A DNA stretch of 46,746 bases. Source: Spirochaetota bacterium (GTDB taxonomy: Bacteria > Spirochaetota > Spirochaetia > Treponematales > UBA12059). The position numbers were made by a program, and so were the translations under genes. Shown here one piece after another: positions 24,061 through 36,192 of this stretch; the first letter of the stretch is position 1, and every line of letters begins with the position of its first letter. The notes beneath the pieces are model-generated. The model was not told the DNA's origin. It worked only from the letters and a program-made list of their open reading frames with translations, and made no database searches. The stretch is taken from contig JAKQKE010000261.1 of assembly GCA_029560805.1 (NCBI GenBank), forward strand, positions 1 to 46,746, written 5' to 3'.

Positions 24061-26634
24061 CTAATCGTCCAGTACCTCGCCGTCATCGGCGTCAGGGGGT
24101 AGCTCCTCGGGTTCATCGTCGTACGCTACCGTATCAACTGGCTCGTCCTCCGACTCGCGGTTCTTGGCGTCATCGTCATGAGCCTGCTTCGAGACCGCTA
24201 TCTCGGCCTCTTCGTTGATGATGCGGTCCATGCCGATCACGAAGTCGGGGCTGTCGATATTGACGATATGCACGCCGCGGGCGGTCTTGCCGCAGAGCCG
24301 TACGTCGGCGGCCCTGGTTTTGAGCGTCTTACCCAGGCTGGTCATCACGACGACGTCGTCGTTCTCCTTGACGGTGATGGCGCAGACGATCTCTCCGGAT
24401 TTCTCGTCCGGATCGTAGATCCTCTGTCCCCGCGTCGCCCTCCCGTGGGCGTTGAAGTTATCGTAGTCGGTGCGCTTTCCGTAACCGGTCTCGCTGATCA
24501 GGAGCATCTGTTCTTCGGGATTGACCCTGAGCATCGCGTTCAGTTCATCGGCGTCCGCCAGCTTGATGCCGCAGACACCTCGGCTACCCCGGCCCATCAC
24601 ACGCACATCGCGCTCGCTGATACGAAGCGCCTGCCCGAGACGGGTAATGAGCACGACCTCGTCGTTACCGCGCGTTCTGCAGGCGGATACAAGCCGGTCT
24701 CCCTCGTCGAGGTGAATGGCGATGATGCCCCTGGTCTTGGCGTTGACGAACTGGCTGGTCGCCACGCGCTTGACGACGCCGCGCAGCGTCCCGAGCATCA
24801 GGTAGGTATCGTCGGAGAAGCCCTTGAGATCGATGACGGTCGTAATCTCCTCGTTCGCCCCGATCGCGAGGAGGCTCTTGAGGTGGCCGCCGCGGGCCGC
24901 TCGCGAGGCCTCCGGAATCTCGTGAACCTTCTGCCAGTACGCCTTGCCGGCGCTCGAGATGTACATCAGGTAGTCGTGAGTATTCGCGACGAAGATCTGC
25001 TGCACGTAGTCGTCGTCGAGCAGCGAGGCCGAATTCGAGCCTTTGCCGCCGCGGCTCTGGCTCCGATAGGCGCTGACTGGCACGCGCTTCACGAAGCCCT
25101 TGTTCGACAGCATGATCACCATCTCTTCCTTGGTGATCAGGTCCTCGATATTGATAGCCTCGACCTCGTCGTGGACGATCTCCGTTCTGCGGTCGTCGCC
25201 GAATTTGTCGGAGATCACCTTGGTCTCGTCCTTGATCACGCCGAGTATTTTCTCGGGGTGGGCGAGCAGATCCTTGTAGTAGGCTATCTTGGCGCGGACC
25301 TCGGCCAACTCGGCCAGGAGCTTCTCGATCTCGAGGCTGGTCAGGCGACCGAGACGCATGTCAACGATGGCCTGTGTCTGGGCTTCCGACAGCTGGAAGC
25401 GCTCCATCAGCGCCACCTTGGCAGCGTCGACGTTCCTGGAAGCCTTGATGATGCGTACGACCTCGTCGATATTCTCGATCGCGATGACCAAGCCCTCGAG
25501 GATATGGGCGCGTTCCTCGGCCTTGCGCAGGTCGTAGCGAGTACGCTTGGTGACCACGTCGACGCGATGGTCGACGAAGCACTTGATCAGGTCCTTGAGG
25601 GACAGCGTCTTGGGCATGCCGCCGACCAGGGCCAGGTTGATCACGCCAAAGGTCGTCTGGAGCTGGGTATGGGCGAAGAGCCGGTTGAGGATCAGCTTCG
25701 CGACGGCGCCCTTCTTGAGCTCGATCACGACGCGCATGCCTTCACGGTCCGACTCGTCGCGTATGTCGCTGACGCCCTCGACGACCTTATCGCGTATCAG
25801 CTCGGCGATCTTCGCCACCAACGTCGCCTTATTGACGACGTAGGGGATCTCGGTAAAGACGATCTGTTCCTTGCCACCCTTGAGCGTCTCAATCGTAAAC
25901 TTGCCACGGACGGTAAGCTTGCCGCGCCCCGTCGTATAGGCCTCGCGGATACCGCGCTTTCCGAAGATGATGCCGCCCGTGGGGAAATCCGGCCCCCTCA
26001 CGTACTTCATGAGGCCGTCTATCGAGATCTCCGGATCGTCGATATAGGCCGCTATGGCCTCCGACACCTCGCGCAGGTTGTGCGGCGGCATATTCGTGGC
26101 CATACCTACGGCGATGCCCGAGGAGCCGTTGATCAGCAGGTTCGGCACGGCCGCCGGCAGGACCGAGGGCTCCTTGAGGCTCTCGTCGTAGTTGGGAACG
26201 AACTCGACCGTCTCCTTCTCGAGATCGGCCAGCAGCTCGTCGCCGACCTTCGACAGCTTGGCTTCGGTATAGCGGCTCGCGGCGGGCGGATCGCCGTCGA
26301 CCGAGCCGAAGTTTCCCTGCCCGGTAATAAGCGGGTAGCGCAAGCTGAAGGTCTGGGCCATGCGTACCAAGGCGTCGTACAGCGATAGGTCGCCGTGCGG
26401 GTGGTACTTTCCCATCGCGTCGCCGGTGATGCGGGCGCTCTTCTTGGTGGCGGCGGTCGGCTTGAGCCCGAGCTCGTCCATCGCGTAGAGGATGCGCCTA
26501 TGCACCGGCTTGAGGCCGTCTCGCGCGTCCGGTAAGGCGCGGCTGACGATGACGCTCATCGCATAGGTCAGGTAGGCGGTCCGGACCTCTTCCTCGACCG
26601 CTACGGGTATGATCTTTCCTGTTAGTTCTGCCAT
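24061..26634 (-). CDS. gyrA: DNA gyrase subunit A
   Basis: The 857-residue product is the breakage-reunion subunit of gyrase. The catalytic Tyr is at 122 ([11 protein letters not shown]), the same number as in E. coli. [14 protein letters not shown] and GKYHPHGD precede it. The C-terminal beta-pinwheel has repeated blades ([16 protein letters not shown] is the GyrA-box-like [33 protein letters not shown]). The tail is acidic, as usual. Residue 83 is Leu where quinolone-sensitive bacteria have Ser; Asp87 is kept. A REP-motif match at 24422 encodes Arg-Gly-Gln-Arg. The gene follows gyrB with a one-base gap (TAA C ATG). Confidence 0.98.
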   Translation of the reverse strand: MAELTGKIIPVAVEEEVRTAYLTYAMSVIVSRALPDARDGLKPVHRRILYAMDELGLKPTAATKKSARITGDAMGKYHPHGDLSLYDALVRMAQTFSLRYPLITGQGNFGSVDGDPPAASRYTEAKLSKVGDELLADLEKETVEFVPNYDESLKEPSVLPAAVPNLLINGSSGIAVGMATNMPPHNLREVSEAIAAYIDDPEISIDGLMKYVRGPDFPTGGIIFGKRGIREAYTTGRGKLTVRGKFTIETLKGGKEQIVFTEIPYVVNKATLVAKIAELIRDKVVEGVSDIRDESDREGMRVVIELKKGAVAKLILNRLFAHTQLQTTFGVINLALVGGMPKTLSLKDLIKCFVDHRVDVVTKRTRYDLRKAEERAHILEGLVIAIENIDEVVRIIKASRNVDAAKVALMERFQLSEAQTQAIVDMRLGRLTSLEIEKLLAELAEVRAKIAYYKDLLAHPEKILGVIKDETKVISDKFGDDRRTEIVHDEVEAINIEDLITKEEMVIMLSNKGFVKRVPVSAYRSQSRGGKGSNSASLLDDDYVQQIFVANTHDYLMYISSAGKAYWQKVHEIPEASRAARGGHLKSLLAIGANEEITTVIDLKGFSDDTYLMLGTLRGVVKRVATSQFVNAKTRGIIAIHLDEGDRLVSACRTRGNDEVVLITRLGQALRISERDVRVMGRGSRGVCGIKLADADELNAMLRVNPEEQMLLISETGYGKRTDYDNFNAHGRATRGQRIYDPDEKSGEIVCAITVKENDDVVVMTSLGKTLKTRAADVRLCGKTARGVHIVNIDSPDFVIGMDRIINEEAEIAVSKQAHDDDAKNRESEDEPVDTVAYDDEPEELPPDADDGEVLDD
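24422..24431 (-). repeat. REP motif match inside gyrA
   Basis: CTCTGTCCCC on plus; coding sense reads Thr-Arg-Gly-Gln-Arg-Ile between pinwheel strands. Confidence 0.55.
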
Positions 26635-26635
26635 G

Positions 26636-28989
<2,354 letters not shown>

Positions 28990-30375
28990 ATGAACAGCTG
29001 GGATTATCAAGTCTTCTGGAACGAGGCGATGAGCCAATTCTCCAACGAGTTGAGCGAACAGGAATTCTCGATGTGGTTCAATATCGAGTACGACTCTTCG
29101 ACCCAAGACTCGATCCTCGTGCGGGTACCGTCAGCTTTTTATAGGGATCAGCTGGCAAAGTCGTACCAGAAGGCCATCGAATCCAAGCTGTTCGAGCTTT
29201 CGGGTAAGCGCCTGACTATAGAATTTGTCGTGGTCAAGCCGGATTCATCGACCTCTGTCCCCAAGCCCGCTCCGGAGCGGCGGCAGGAAACGAAGCCGTC
29301 GAAGGCCCAGGCTGAACCCGAAAAGCCTCGGGAGAAACATCCACAGCTCAACCTGGCCCATACCTTCGAGAACTACATCATCGGCGAGAACAACTCGTTC
29401 GCGGCGAACGCAGCCATGGCCATCGCAGCCAACCCCGGCACGGCCTATAACCCCTTCCTGATCTACGGCGATGTAGGGCTCGGCAAGACGCACCTGATGC
29501 AGGCTATAGGCAATCGAGCCTGGTCGCTCAACCCCAAGCTCAAGATCATCTGCGTCTCGGCGGAGAATTTCACGAACGACTTCATCCACTCGATCCACGA
29601 GAAGGCCATGTCGTCGTTCAAGAACCGCTACCGCACCGTCGATATACTCCTGATCGACGATATACACTTCTTCGAGAACAAGGAGGGCTCCCAGGAGGAG
29701 CTGTTCCATACCTTCAACGCGCTGTACGACGGCAACAAGCAGATGGTCTTCACCTGCGACCGGCCGGCCTCCGAGCTCAAGAACCTGTCCGACAGGCTAC
29801 GCAGCCGGTTCGAGCGCGGCCTCAACGTCGACCTGCAGCCGCCTAACTACGAGACCCGCTACGCCATCCTCAAGAAGAAGGTCGAGACGAACAACCTGAA
29901 CATCCCGCCGGAGGTCTTCGACGTGATAGCCAGGAACATCTCGACGAACGTCCGCGACCTCGAGGCGGCCCTCGTCAAGCTCAACGCGTACGCAGACCTG
30001 GTGGGAAAGGAGATCACCCTCGAGGTGGCCCAGCAGCAGCTCAAGGACGTGTTCAGCCAGACCAGGCACGGCAACGTGACGATAGACCATATCATCCGCA
30101 CGGTATCGGAGGCCTACAAGGTCAGCGCCAACGACCTCAAGGGAAAGAAGCGCACGAGGAGCATCGTCGTCCCCAGGCAGATCGCCATGTACATAGCTAG
30201 GGAGATAACCGAGTATTCGACGACCGAGCTCGGACTCGAGTTCGGCGGTCGCGACCATACGACCGTCATGCACTCATGCCAGAAGATAGACGAGCAGCTC
30301 AAGCTCGACCCGATGCTCGACGCCAAGATCCAGAAGCTCATCCAGGCCGTCAGGCAGATGAGCGTAAAAAGCTAA
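28990..30375 (+). CDS. dnaA: Chromosomal replication initiator DnaA
   Basis: The 461-residue product has all four DnaA domains: N-terminal domain I (WNEAMSQFSNELSEQEFSMWF), a variable linker II (about 84-118), AAA+ domain III with Walker A GDVGLGKTH (160-168), Walker B LLIDDIHFFEN, and domain IV with the DnaA signature GGRDHTTVMHSCQKI. ATG 28990 is chosen over GTG 28948 because GGGAGA lies upstream and domain I starts there. Linker II contains the REP-derived Thr-Ser-Val-Pro at 29253. DnaA binds boxes flanking its own gene and opens the origin. Confidence 0.98.
   Translation: MNSWDYQVFWNEAMSQFSNELSEQEFSMWFNIEYDSSTQDSILVRVPSAFYRDQLAKSYQKAIESKLFELSGKRLTIEFVVVKPDSSTSVPKPAPERRQETKPSKAQAEPEKPREKHPQLNLAHTFENYIIGENNSFAANAAMAIAANPGTAYNPFLIYGDVGLGKTHLMQAIGNRAWSLNPKLKIICVSAENFTNDFIHSIHEKAMSSFKNRYRTVDILLIDDIHFFENKEGSQEELFHTFNALYDGNKQMVFTCDRPASELKNLSDRLRSRFERGLNVDLQPPNYETRYAILKKKVETNNLNIPPEVFDVIARNISTNVRDLEAALVKLNAYADLVGKEITLEVAQQQLKDVFSQTRHGNVTIDHIIRTVSEAYKVSANDLKGKKRTRSIVVPRQIAMYIAREITEYSTTELGLEFGGRDHTTVMHSCQKIDEQLKLDPMLDAKIQKLIQAVRQMSVKS
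29253..29262 (+). repeat. REP motif in dnaA linker
   Basis: CTCTGTCCCC read as Ser-Thr-Ser-Val-Pro-Lys in unstructured domain II, a tolerant position. Confidence 0.8.
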
Positions 30376-30676
30376 GTGGTTGATGGTCGGGGGCCTTCCT
30401 GTAGAAAAGGGAGGCGTCCCCGCTATCCTTCATGCGCGCCCGTGGACATGTGCAGATCCGCGCGCGCCTATAGCCATGGTTATCAACAGCCCAAGTCACG
30501 GCGGGGCATGAAACGAACGGGTTTTTCCACTTATACAGGCCCCTTACTATATCTATTACGAATTTATATAAATTCAAGTTCAATAAGGATGAGAACCCGA
30601 AGCCCTCATATCCTTTTATTGCGCGTCATCGCGCATCCGTGGTATTCTTAGCGGAAGACTCAGTACGAGGTTAGCC
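30376..30676. promoter_or_regulatory. dnaA-dnaN intergenic region, candidate origin part 2
   Basis: Gene-free 301 bases with box-like sites TTATCAACA (30480-30488, 8 of 9 to TTATCCACA) and TTTTCCACT (30523-30531, complement of a TGTGGAAAA-like box). An AT-rich stretch at 30543-30593 would suit duplex unwinding. An imperfect hairpin (GGGGGCCTTCC / GGGAGGCGTCCCC) at 30389-30421 may end the dnaA transcript. Confidence 0.55.
30619..30648 (+). promoter_or_regulatory. Possible dnaN promoter
   Basis: TTGCGC (30619-30624) and TATTCT (30643-30648) with an 18-base spacer, 28 bases upstream of the dnaN ATG. Confidence 0.4.
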
Positions 30677-31780
30677 ATGAAATTCGTCTGCGAAAAAAAC
30701 GCGCTGCAACGGGAGATAGCCTTCGCCCAGGAGATCATCTCCTCGAAGAGCGCCATGTCGGTCGTATCGAACGTGTATCTCGAGGCCCGCGAGGGTTCGC
30801 TCCTGATACGGGCTACCGATATAAAGATAGGCTTCGAGACCAGGATGCCCGTCGAGGTGCAGGAGGAAGGCAGCCTGACCGTCTTCTGCGACAAGCTGAC
30901 CGGCATACTCGCCAGCATCCCCGAGGGCACCATCGAGGTCGATCAGAAGGACGCGAAGGTCGTCATCAAGCCTAGCTTCAAGAAGGCCCAGTTCAGCCTC
31001 AAGACTATAGGCAGCGAGCAGTTCCCTCAGCTCCCCGATATCGACGACGACAAGTATTTTTCCATACCGATCGCCGATTTTAAGGACATGATAGGGCAGA
31101 CGATCTTCGCCGTCTCCGACGACGAGACCAGGTACTTCATGAACGGCGTCTACCTCGAGCGCGCCCAGGACGGGCTGGTCATGGTAGCGACCGACGGCCG
31201 CCGACTGGCGTACATCAAGCGCGGCATCGTCGAAGGCGTCCCGGAGTTCAAGGGCGTCATCATACCGCCGAAGCTCTTGTCGGTCGTGCTTCACCGCGCT
31301 GGCAACGAGGGACAGATAGACCTGGCCGTCAGCGACAAGAACCTCTTCGTGAAATTCGGCCAGTACCGCCTGAGCACCGTGCTCATCGAGGGGCAGTTCC
31401 CGAACTACCAGAAGGTCGTACCGGAAAGCCAGAAGTATACCGTATCGGTCAAGCGCCAGGACGTGATCGACGCGCTCAAGCGCGTCTCGATCTTCGTCGA
31501 GCAGAAGTCCAGGCGCACCTTCTTCGCCCTATCGGCCGACAAGCTGGTCATATCGTCGGAGGAGACCGAGATAGGCACCGCGCGCGAGGAAATTCTCTGC
31601 GCCTACGAGGGCCCTGAGGCGGTCATAGCGATGAACTACAAGTATATCGAGGATCCGCTCCGCGCCATCTCGACCGAGGACATCTCCATGCGCTTCACCG
31701 AGACCTCCAGGGCCGTCACCGTGGCGCCCGATCCGGAATCCGATTATTTCCACATCCTGATGCCGATGCAGGTAGACTAG
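30677..31780 (+). CDS. dnaN: DNA polymerase III beta subunit (sliding clamp)
   Basis: The 367-residue product has the standard clamp length and three-domain pattern, starting MKFVCEKNALQREIAFAQEII. It contains EVPEFKGVIIPPKLL-like domain 2 sequence and ends with the conserved pocket motif FHILMPMQ. The clamp tethers polymerase to DNA. GAGG precedes the ATG. The gene uses about 13 ATA, 18 ATC and one ATT isoleucine codons, unusual for a GC-rich genome. The first gene of a dnaN-recF-DUF721 unit. Confidence 0.98.
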   Translation: MKFVCEKNALQREIAFAQEIISSKSAMSVVSNVYLEAREGSLLIRATDIKIGFETRMPVEVQEEGSLTVFCDKLTGILASIPEGTIEVDQKDAKVVIKPSFKKAQFSLKTIGSEQFPQLPDIDDDKYFSIPIADFKDMIGQTIFAVSDDETRYFMNGVYLERAQDGLVMVATDGRRLAYIKRGIVEGVPEFKGVIIPPKLLSVVLHRAGNEGQIDLAVSDKNLFVKFGQYRLSTVLIEGQFPNYQKVVPESQKYTVSVKRQDVIDALKRVSIFVEQKSRRTFFALSADKLVISSEETEIGTAREEILCAYEGPEAVIAMNYKYIEDPLRAISTEDISMRFTETSRAVTVAPDPESDYFHILMPMQVD

Positions 31781-31798
31781 AGCGGCAGACGGGACTCC

Positions 31799-32869
31799 AT
31801 GCCGTTCAGCCGTATCGAGAGCGTATCCTTTCGCAACCTAGCGGACGGGGCCATCCAGACGGAGGCCCCGTCCGTTTTCGTCGTCGGCGAAAACGGGCAG
31901 GGCAAGAGCAACTTCCTCGATGCCGTGTACACGCTCTGCTACGGCTCGAGTTTCAGAGGCGGGCAGGACGCCGACGCCTGTAGGAACGGGGAGCGAGCCT
32001 GGTCGCTACGAGGGGTCAGCCCCGACGGTTCGAACTGCGTCATCGCCTGGGAAGCCGGAACCAAGGCTATCAAGGAGGACGGCAAGCCGGTACGAGACCG
32101 TAAGCGCCTCGTTGAGCGCAACCCGGCCATCGTGTTCTGCCACGAGGACATGGAGTTCTCGCGCGGCGAGCCTGAACGGAGGCGCTTTTTCTTCGATCAG
32201 ACCGCGAGCCTCGTCTCGGTAGGCTACATCGACCTTCTGCGGGCCTATCGCCGAACCCTCAAGGCCAGGAACCAGGCGCTCAAGGATCGGAGTCTGGACG
32301 TACTCGAGGTACTCGACCTCCAGCTAGCCAGCTATGGCCTTGGCCTGCGTGACGCGCGCGCCGCGATAGCCCGAGAATTCGATGGTCGTTTCGCGCCGCG
32401 CTTCGAGAGCGTCTCAAGGCTCGGCTATCGAGTCGGCGTATCGTATCGTCCATCCTGGAGGCTCGATGAAGGCCCCGACGAGGTCGTAGCCAGGCTGGCT
32501 GCCGCCAGAGATCGAGAGCTGGCCCTCGGCACGAGCCTATCGGGGCCGCACCGCGACCGTTTCGCCTTTACCGACGACTCCGGCGACTTCTCCGACCGGG
32601 CTTCCACGGGCCAGCTCAGGCTACTCAGCCTGACTTTGAGGATAGCCCAGGCCGAGCACTACGCCGGCGTCAGCGGACGCAAGCCCGTGCTGCTCCTCGA
32701 CGACGTGCTCCTCGAGCTCGACCCCGAGAAACGCCGTAGGTTCATGGAAGCGCTACCGGAAGCAGAGCAGTCGTTCTTTACCTTCTTACCCGGGGAGCCA
32801 TACCGGGATTACCTGCGCGATGGCACTATCGTATACTGGACGGACGATGGACGATTCTCGCGTACGTAA
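31799..32869 (+). CDS. recF: DNA replication and repair protein RecF
   Basis: The 356-residue SMC-like ATPase loads RecA at gaps. Walker A is GENGQGKSN (30-38), the signature region is STGQLRLLSLTLRIA, and Walker B is LLLDDVLLELD. The start MPFSRIESVSFRNL is the usual RecF opening. It is 18 bases after dnaN and its last 23 bases overlap the DUF721 gene. Confidence 0.97.
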   Translation: MPFSRIESVSFRNLADGAIQTEAPSVFVVGENGQGKSNFLDAVYTLCYGSSFRGGQDADACRNGERAWSLRGVSPDGSNCVIAWEAGTKAIKEDGKPVRDRKRLVERNPAIVFCHEDMEFSRGEPERRRFFFDQTASLVSVGYIDLLRAYRRTLKARNQALKDRSLDVLEVLDLQLASYGLGLRDARAAIAREFDGRFAPRFESVSRLGYRVGVSYRPSWRLDEGPDEVVARLAAARDRELALGTSLSGPHRDRFAFTDDSGDFSDRASTGQLRLLSLTLRIAQAEHYAGVSGRKPVLLLDDVLLELDPEKRRRFMEALPEAEQSFFTFLPGEPYRDYLRDGTIVYWTDDGRFSRT

Positions 32870-33344
32870 AGCCTCCGACCTGCTCGGCGCCCTCCTGTCC
32901 CCCGAGGCGGCGGCCAAAGCCGACACCTGGTCCAAGTTCTTCTCGTTCTGGAACCGCGCCGCAGGAGAGAACCTCGCCGCCCACTCGCGCCCGGTCGACC
33001 TCCGGAACGGCATCGTCTTCGTCGAGGCCACCCACCCGGGATGGATCCAGCTCCTCCAGATGAGGCAGACCCAGATCCTCGCGACGATACGCCGTAGCTT
33101 CCCGGACCTCGAGGTCTCCGGCATAGCCTTCAGGCTGGCCAAGGACCCGAGCCTGCCAGGCACCGCCAAGATGGCCAGGCCACCCGAGCCGATAGGCGCC
33201 GAGGGACAGAGGATCGACGCAGTCCCCGAGGCGGCGTCGGAGACGCCGAGTGTCAGCGAGACCATCGGTAAGGTCGAGGACGAGTCGTTCAGGAGCATAC
33301 TGTCGTCGCTCGCGGAGACGCTGGGCGGAGCCGGGGACGAATAG
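32847..33344 (+). CDS. DUF721 (DciA-like) protein
   Basis: The 165-residue product contains the DUF721 fold pattern: a DWSKFFSFWNRAAGENLAAHSRP-type helix-KH-like start and VDLRNGIVFVEATHPGWIQLLQMRQTQILATI. DciA relatives help load the replicative helicase in bacteria without DnaC/DnaI. The position after recF is the same in Treponema pallidum (dnaA-dnaN-recF-TP0004). ATG 32847 gives MDDSRVRKASDLLGALL; an earlier ATG at 32820 lies inside recF. The C-terminal tail is long and low-complexity and holds a REP motif at 33203 (Glu-Gly-Gln-Arg). Confidence 0.85.
   Translation: MDDSRVRKASDLLGALLSPEAAAKADTWSKFFSFWNRAAGENLAAHSRPVDLRNGIVFVEATHPGWIQLLQMRQTQILATIRRSFPDLEVSGIAFRLAKDPSLPGTAKMARPPEPIGAEGQRIDAVPEAASETPSVSETIGKVEDESFRSILSSLAETLGGAGDE
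33203..33211 (+). repeat. REP motif in the DUF721 gene tail
   Basis: GGGACAGAG read as Ala-Glu-Gly-Gln-Arg-Ile in the disordered C-terminal region. Confidence 0.6.
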
Positions 33345-33394
33345 CGCTTGATTTTTATAGGAGTTCCCCGTATCGTGACGATTCTACGAAGCCT

Positions 33395-33754
33395 ATGAAC
33401 CAAACACACGATATAGACGTATACGGCAAAGCGTCAGAGCTCATCTGCGCCGGTTGTTCTCACGGAAGCGAGGGCTCGGCCGATGGCGCGTGCTCCAGTT
33501 GCGCGCCGGGCGCGAAGAGGGCGACCCTCGCCCTGGTGGATGAATTCCGGAGCCTCCTCGAGGCGTCCGAGTTGGCCGATCGGTACAGGGTGAGCTTTTT
33601 CGAGTCGACGCCGGAGAACCTAGCGCGCAATGCCGACGTGCAGCGCCTCCTGTCCATGGCCAGCCTCGAGCCGGTCATCTGCATCGGCGGCAAGATAGCC
33701 TACCTCGGCGGCTTCAGTCCCGAAGGTCTGCTCGCTGAACTACGCAAGCGATAA
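33395..33754 (+). CDS. YuzD-like (DUF1462) thioredoxin-fold protein
   Basis: The 119-residue product has a thioredoxin-like outline: DIDVYGKASELICAGCSHG with CxxC (CAGC, about residues 18-21), a second CSSC in an inserted loop (about 33-36), a long helix, a strand (RYRVSFFES), and VICIGGKIAYLGGF with the cis-Pro region replaced. The pattern resembles Bacillus YuzD. The role is unknown; disulphide exchange or iron-sulphur binding by the four cysteines is possible. It lies 14 bases before tex, so they may be cotranscribed. Confidence 0.6.
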   Translation: MNQTHDIDVYGKASELICAGCSHGSEGSADGACSSCAPGAKRATLALVDEFRSLLEASELADRYRVSFFESTPENLARNADVQRLLSMASLEPVICIGGKIAYLGGFSPEGLLAELRKR

Positions 33755-33768
33755 GGTAAGGTACCAGC

Positions 33769-36192
33769 ATGGAACTGAACGACGAATTCATAGCCGGCCT
33801 CGAGGTCGGCAAGGCCGACCTGCTCAACAAGATAGCCTCCCAGCTCGGCATACGGGCCAGTCAGGCGGCCGCGGTCGTCGATCTGACCGCCGAGGGCTGT
33901 ACCGTGCCATTCATCAGCCGCTACCGCAAGGAGCGCACCGGCGAGCTCGACGAGGTGCAGGTCCGCGATGTGGTGCACCTGCACCAGAGCCTGACCAACC
34001 TGGAGACCAGGCGCATCGAGGTGATCCAGGCCATCCACGGCCAGGGCAAGCTGACCGAAGAACTCTACGGCAATATCCGCAAGTGCGCCACGCTGACCGA
34101 GATCGAGGACATCTACGCGCCGTACAAGCGCAAGAAGAAGACTCGCGGCATGATCGCGGTCGAGAAGGGCCTCGAACCGCTCGCCGAGCTGATGGTATCC
34201 AAGGACGCGGCCGCGGTAGAAGCCGCCGCGCCCGGTTTCGTCCGTGAGGACGCCGAGCATCCCGAGCTGGCTGTCGCGAGCGCCGAGGAGGCGATCAAGG
34301 GCGCGATGGATATCGTCGCGGAGCGCGTCTCGCAGGATCCCGAGAATCGCGCGGCCGTCAAGAAGCGCTACCTGCGCGACGGCTTCATGGTCGTCAAGGG
34401 CGTCGGCGACGACCAGAAGAAGGAATCCTCGACCTATCAGATGTACTGGGACTACCGCGAGTCGCTCGCCTCGCTCAAGCCGCACCGCGTGCTGGCGATC
34501 AACCGCGGCGAGCGCGAGGGCGAGCTGGACGTGAGCCTCGAAGTCGACGAGGACGACGCCTCGGCGCTGCTCAAGGGGCGCTACGCGATCGCGAATCCGT
34601 ACCATGCCGACGCGATCGAAGACGCGCTCAGGCGGCTCGTCTCCCCAGCCGTGTTACGCGAGATCCGCTCCGAGGCGATGGACGAGGCCGACGGGCACGG
34701 CATCTCGGTGTTCAGCGAGAACCTCAAGAACCTGCTCCTGTCCGCGCCGCTCAAGGGCACGCGCGTGCTCGGCGTCGACCCTGGCATACGCACCGGTACC
34801 AAGTGCGCAGCGATCGACGAGACGGGCAAGTACCTGGGCTACTTCGTCATCTACCAGGAGCAGAAACCCGACGAGGCGCGTAAGGCGCTCGCCAAAGCCA
34901 TCCGCGACTATAGGATAGAGCTCGTGGCCGTCGGCAACGGCACCGCGAGCCACGAGGTGCAGAAGCTCGTGGCCGACGCCCTCGGCGACCTGGGCGGCGA
35001 GGCCAAGTACGCGGTCGTCGATGAGGACGGCGCTTCGGTCTATTCCGCGAGCGACGTGGCTCGCGAGGAGTTCCCCGAGCTCGACCTGACCATACGTGGC
35101 GCCATATCGATAGGCCGCCGCATCCAGGACCCGCTCGCCGAGCTCGTCAAGATCGACCCCAAGAGCATCGGCGTCGGCCTCTACCAGCACGACGTCAACC
35201 AGAAGCGCCTTTCCGAGACCCTCGACGAGGTGGTCGAGTCCGTGGTCAACCGGGTCGGCGTTAACATCAATACCGCCAGCCATATGCTCCTCAAGTACGT
35301 GTCGGGCATCAACTCGTCCCTCGCCAAGAAGATAGTCAAGTACCGCGACGAAAACGGCACGATCACGAGCCGGGACCAGCTCAAGGGCGTCTCAGGCATG
35401 GGCGACAAGAGCTTTGAGCAGTGCGCCGGCTTCCTCAAGATCCCCGAGAGCCCGAACCCGCTCGACAATACCTGGGTGCACCCCGAGAACTACGCCCTCG
35501 CCTCCGAGCTGCTCGAGGGCGTGCGCGCGGGCAAGGACCCGGACAAGGCCCAGCGGGACGCGCTCAAGGCCAAGTACGGCGTCGGCGACACGACGATCGA
35601 CGATATCGTCGCCGAGCTCAAGAAACCGAATCGCGACCCGCGAGACGACTATCCGAAGCCGGTGCTCCAGCAGGGCGTCCTGGCCTTCGAAGACCTCCGC
35701 GAAGGCATGAAGGTGACCGGCAAGGTCAAGAACGTCGTCGACTTCGGCGCCTTCGTCGACATCGGCATCAAGGAAAGCGCCCTGATCCACGTATCGGAGC
35801 TGTCCGATCAGTTCGTCAAGGATCCTATGGACGTGCTCAAGGTCGGTGACGTCAAGGAATTCCGCATCATCAGCCTCGACGTCGCCCGCAAGCGCATCGG
35901 CCTGTCGCTCAAGAGCGAACGAGCCTCCGGGGGACAGAGCTTCGGAAACCAGCGGCCATCGGGTTACGGCGGCGCGCAGCCGGGCGCGGCGCAGAGCCCC
36001 GATTCCGGAACAAGGCGCGTCGTCGTCGCTAAGAAACCGGCCGGGGGACAGAGCTCGCCCGTCGGGGGACAGAGGTCGGAGAAAAACCCCTATTCCGTAG
36101 GCGGCAGACCCGGAGGTCGTCCGTCACAGGACCGGGACGACGACGGCACGAGCTACAATCCGTTCGCGGAGCTCCTGAAGAACAGGAAATAG
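33769..36192 (+). CDS. tex: Tex-family S1 RNA-binding transcription accessory protein
   Basis: The 807-residue product has the Tex order: an N-terminal helical domain (IASQLGIRASQAAAVVDLTAEGCTVPFISRYRKERTG), a YqgF/RuvX-like nuclease fold (VLGVDPGIRTGTKCAAID), a helix-hairpin-helix segment (VSGINSSLAKKIVKYRDENG; LKGVSGMGDKSFEQCAGFL), and an S1 domain (GMKVTGKVKNVVDFGAFVDIG ... RIGLSLKSE). The last ~90 residues are a low-complexity Gly/Gln/Ser/Pro tail with three REP motifs, longer than in typical Tex proteins. Tex acts with RNA polymerase on nascent RNA. Confidence 0.96.
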   Translation: MELNDEFIAGLEVGKADLLNKIASQLGIRASQAAAVVDLTAEGCTVPFISRYRKERTGELDEVQVRDVVHLHQSLTNLETRRIEVIQAIHGQGKLTEELYGNIRKCATLTEIEDIYAPYKRKKKTRGMIAVEKGLEPLAELMVSKDAAAVEAAAPGFVREDAEHPELAVASAEEAIKGAMDIVAERVSQDPENRAAVKKRYLRDGFMVVKGVGDDQKKESSTYQMYWDYRESLASLKPHRVLAINRGEREGELDVSLEVDEDDASALLKGRYAIANPYHADAIEDALRRLVSPAVLREIRSEAMDEADGHGISVFSENLKNLLLSAPLKGTRVLGVDPGIRTGTKCAAIDETGKYLGYFVIYQEQKPDEARKALAKAIRDYRIELVAVGNGTASHEVQKLVADALGDLGGEAKYAVVDEDGASVYSASDVAREEFPELDLTIRGAISIGRRIQDPLAELVKIDPKSIGVGLYQHDVNQKRLSETLDEVVESVVNRVGVNINTASHMLLKYVSGINSSLAKKIVKYRDENGTITSRDQLKGVSGMGDKSFEQCAGFLKIPESPNPLDNTWVHPENYALASELLEGVRAGKDPDKAQRDALKAKYGVGDTTIDDIVAELKKPNRDPRDDYPKPVLQQGVLAFEDLREGMKVTGKVKNVVDFGAFVDIGIKESALIHVSELSDQFVKDPMDVLKVGDVKEFRIISLDVARKRIGLSLKSERASGGQSFGNQRPSGYGGAQPGAAQSPDSGTRRVVVAKKPAGGQSSPVGGQRSEKNPYSVGGRPGGRPSQDRDDDGTSYNPFAELLKNRK
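35930..36074 (+). repeat. Three REP motifs in the tex C-terminal tail
   Basis: GGGGACAGAG at 35930-35939 (continuing CTTCG), 36044-36053 and 36065-36074, all in one frame giving Gly-Gly-Gln-Ser, Gly-Gly-Gln-Ser and Gly-Gly-Gln-Arg. The tail region between them has no homologous fold. Confidence 0.8.

Noticed and set aside
24178-26388. 736-codon open frame on the plus strand opposite gyrA
   Set aside because: It is the GC-rich shadow of gyrA; composition is Asp/Leu/Val/His-rich and no family features appear.
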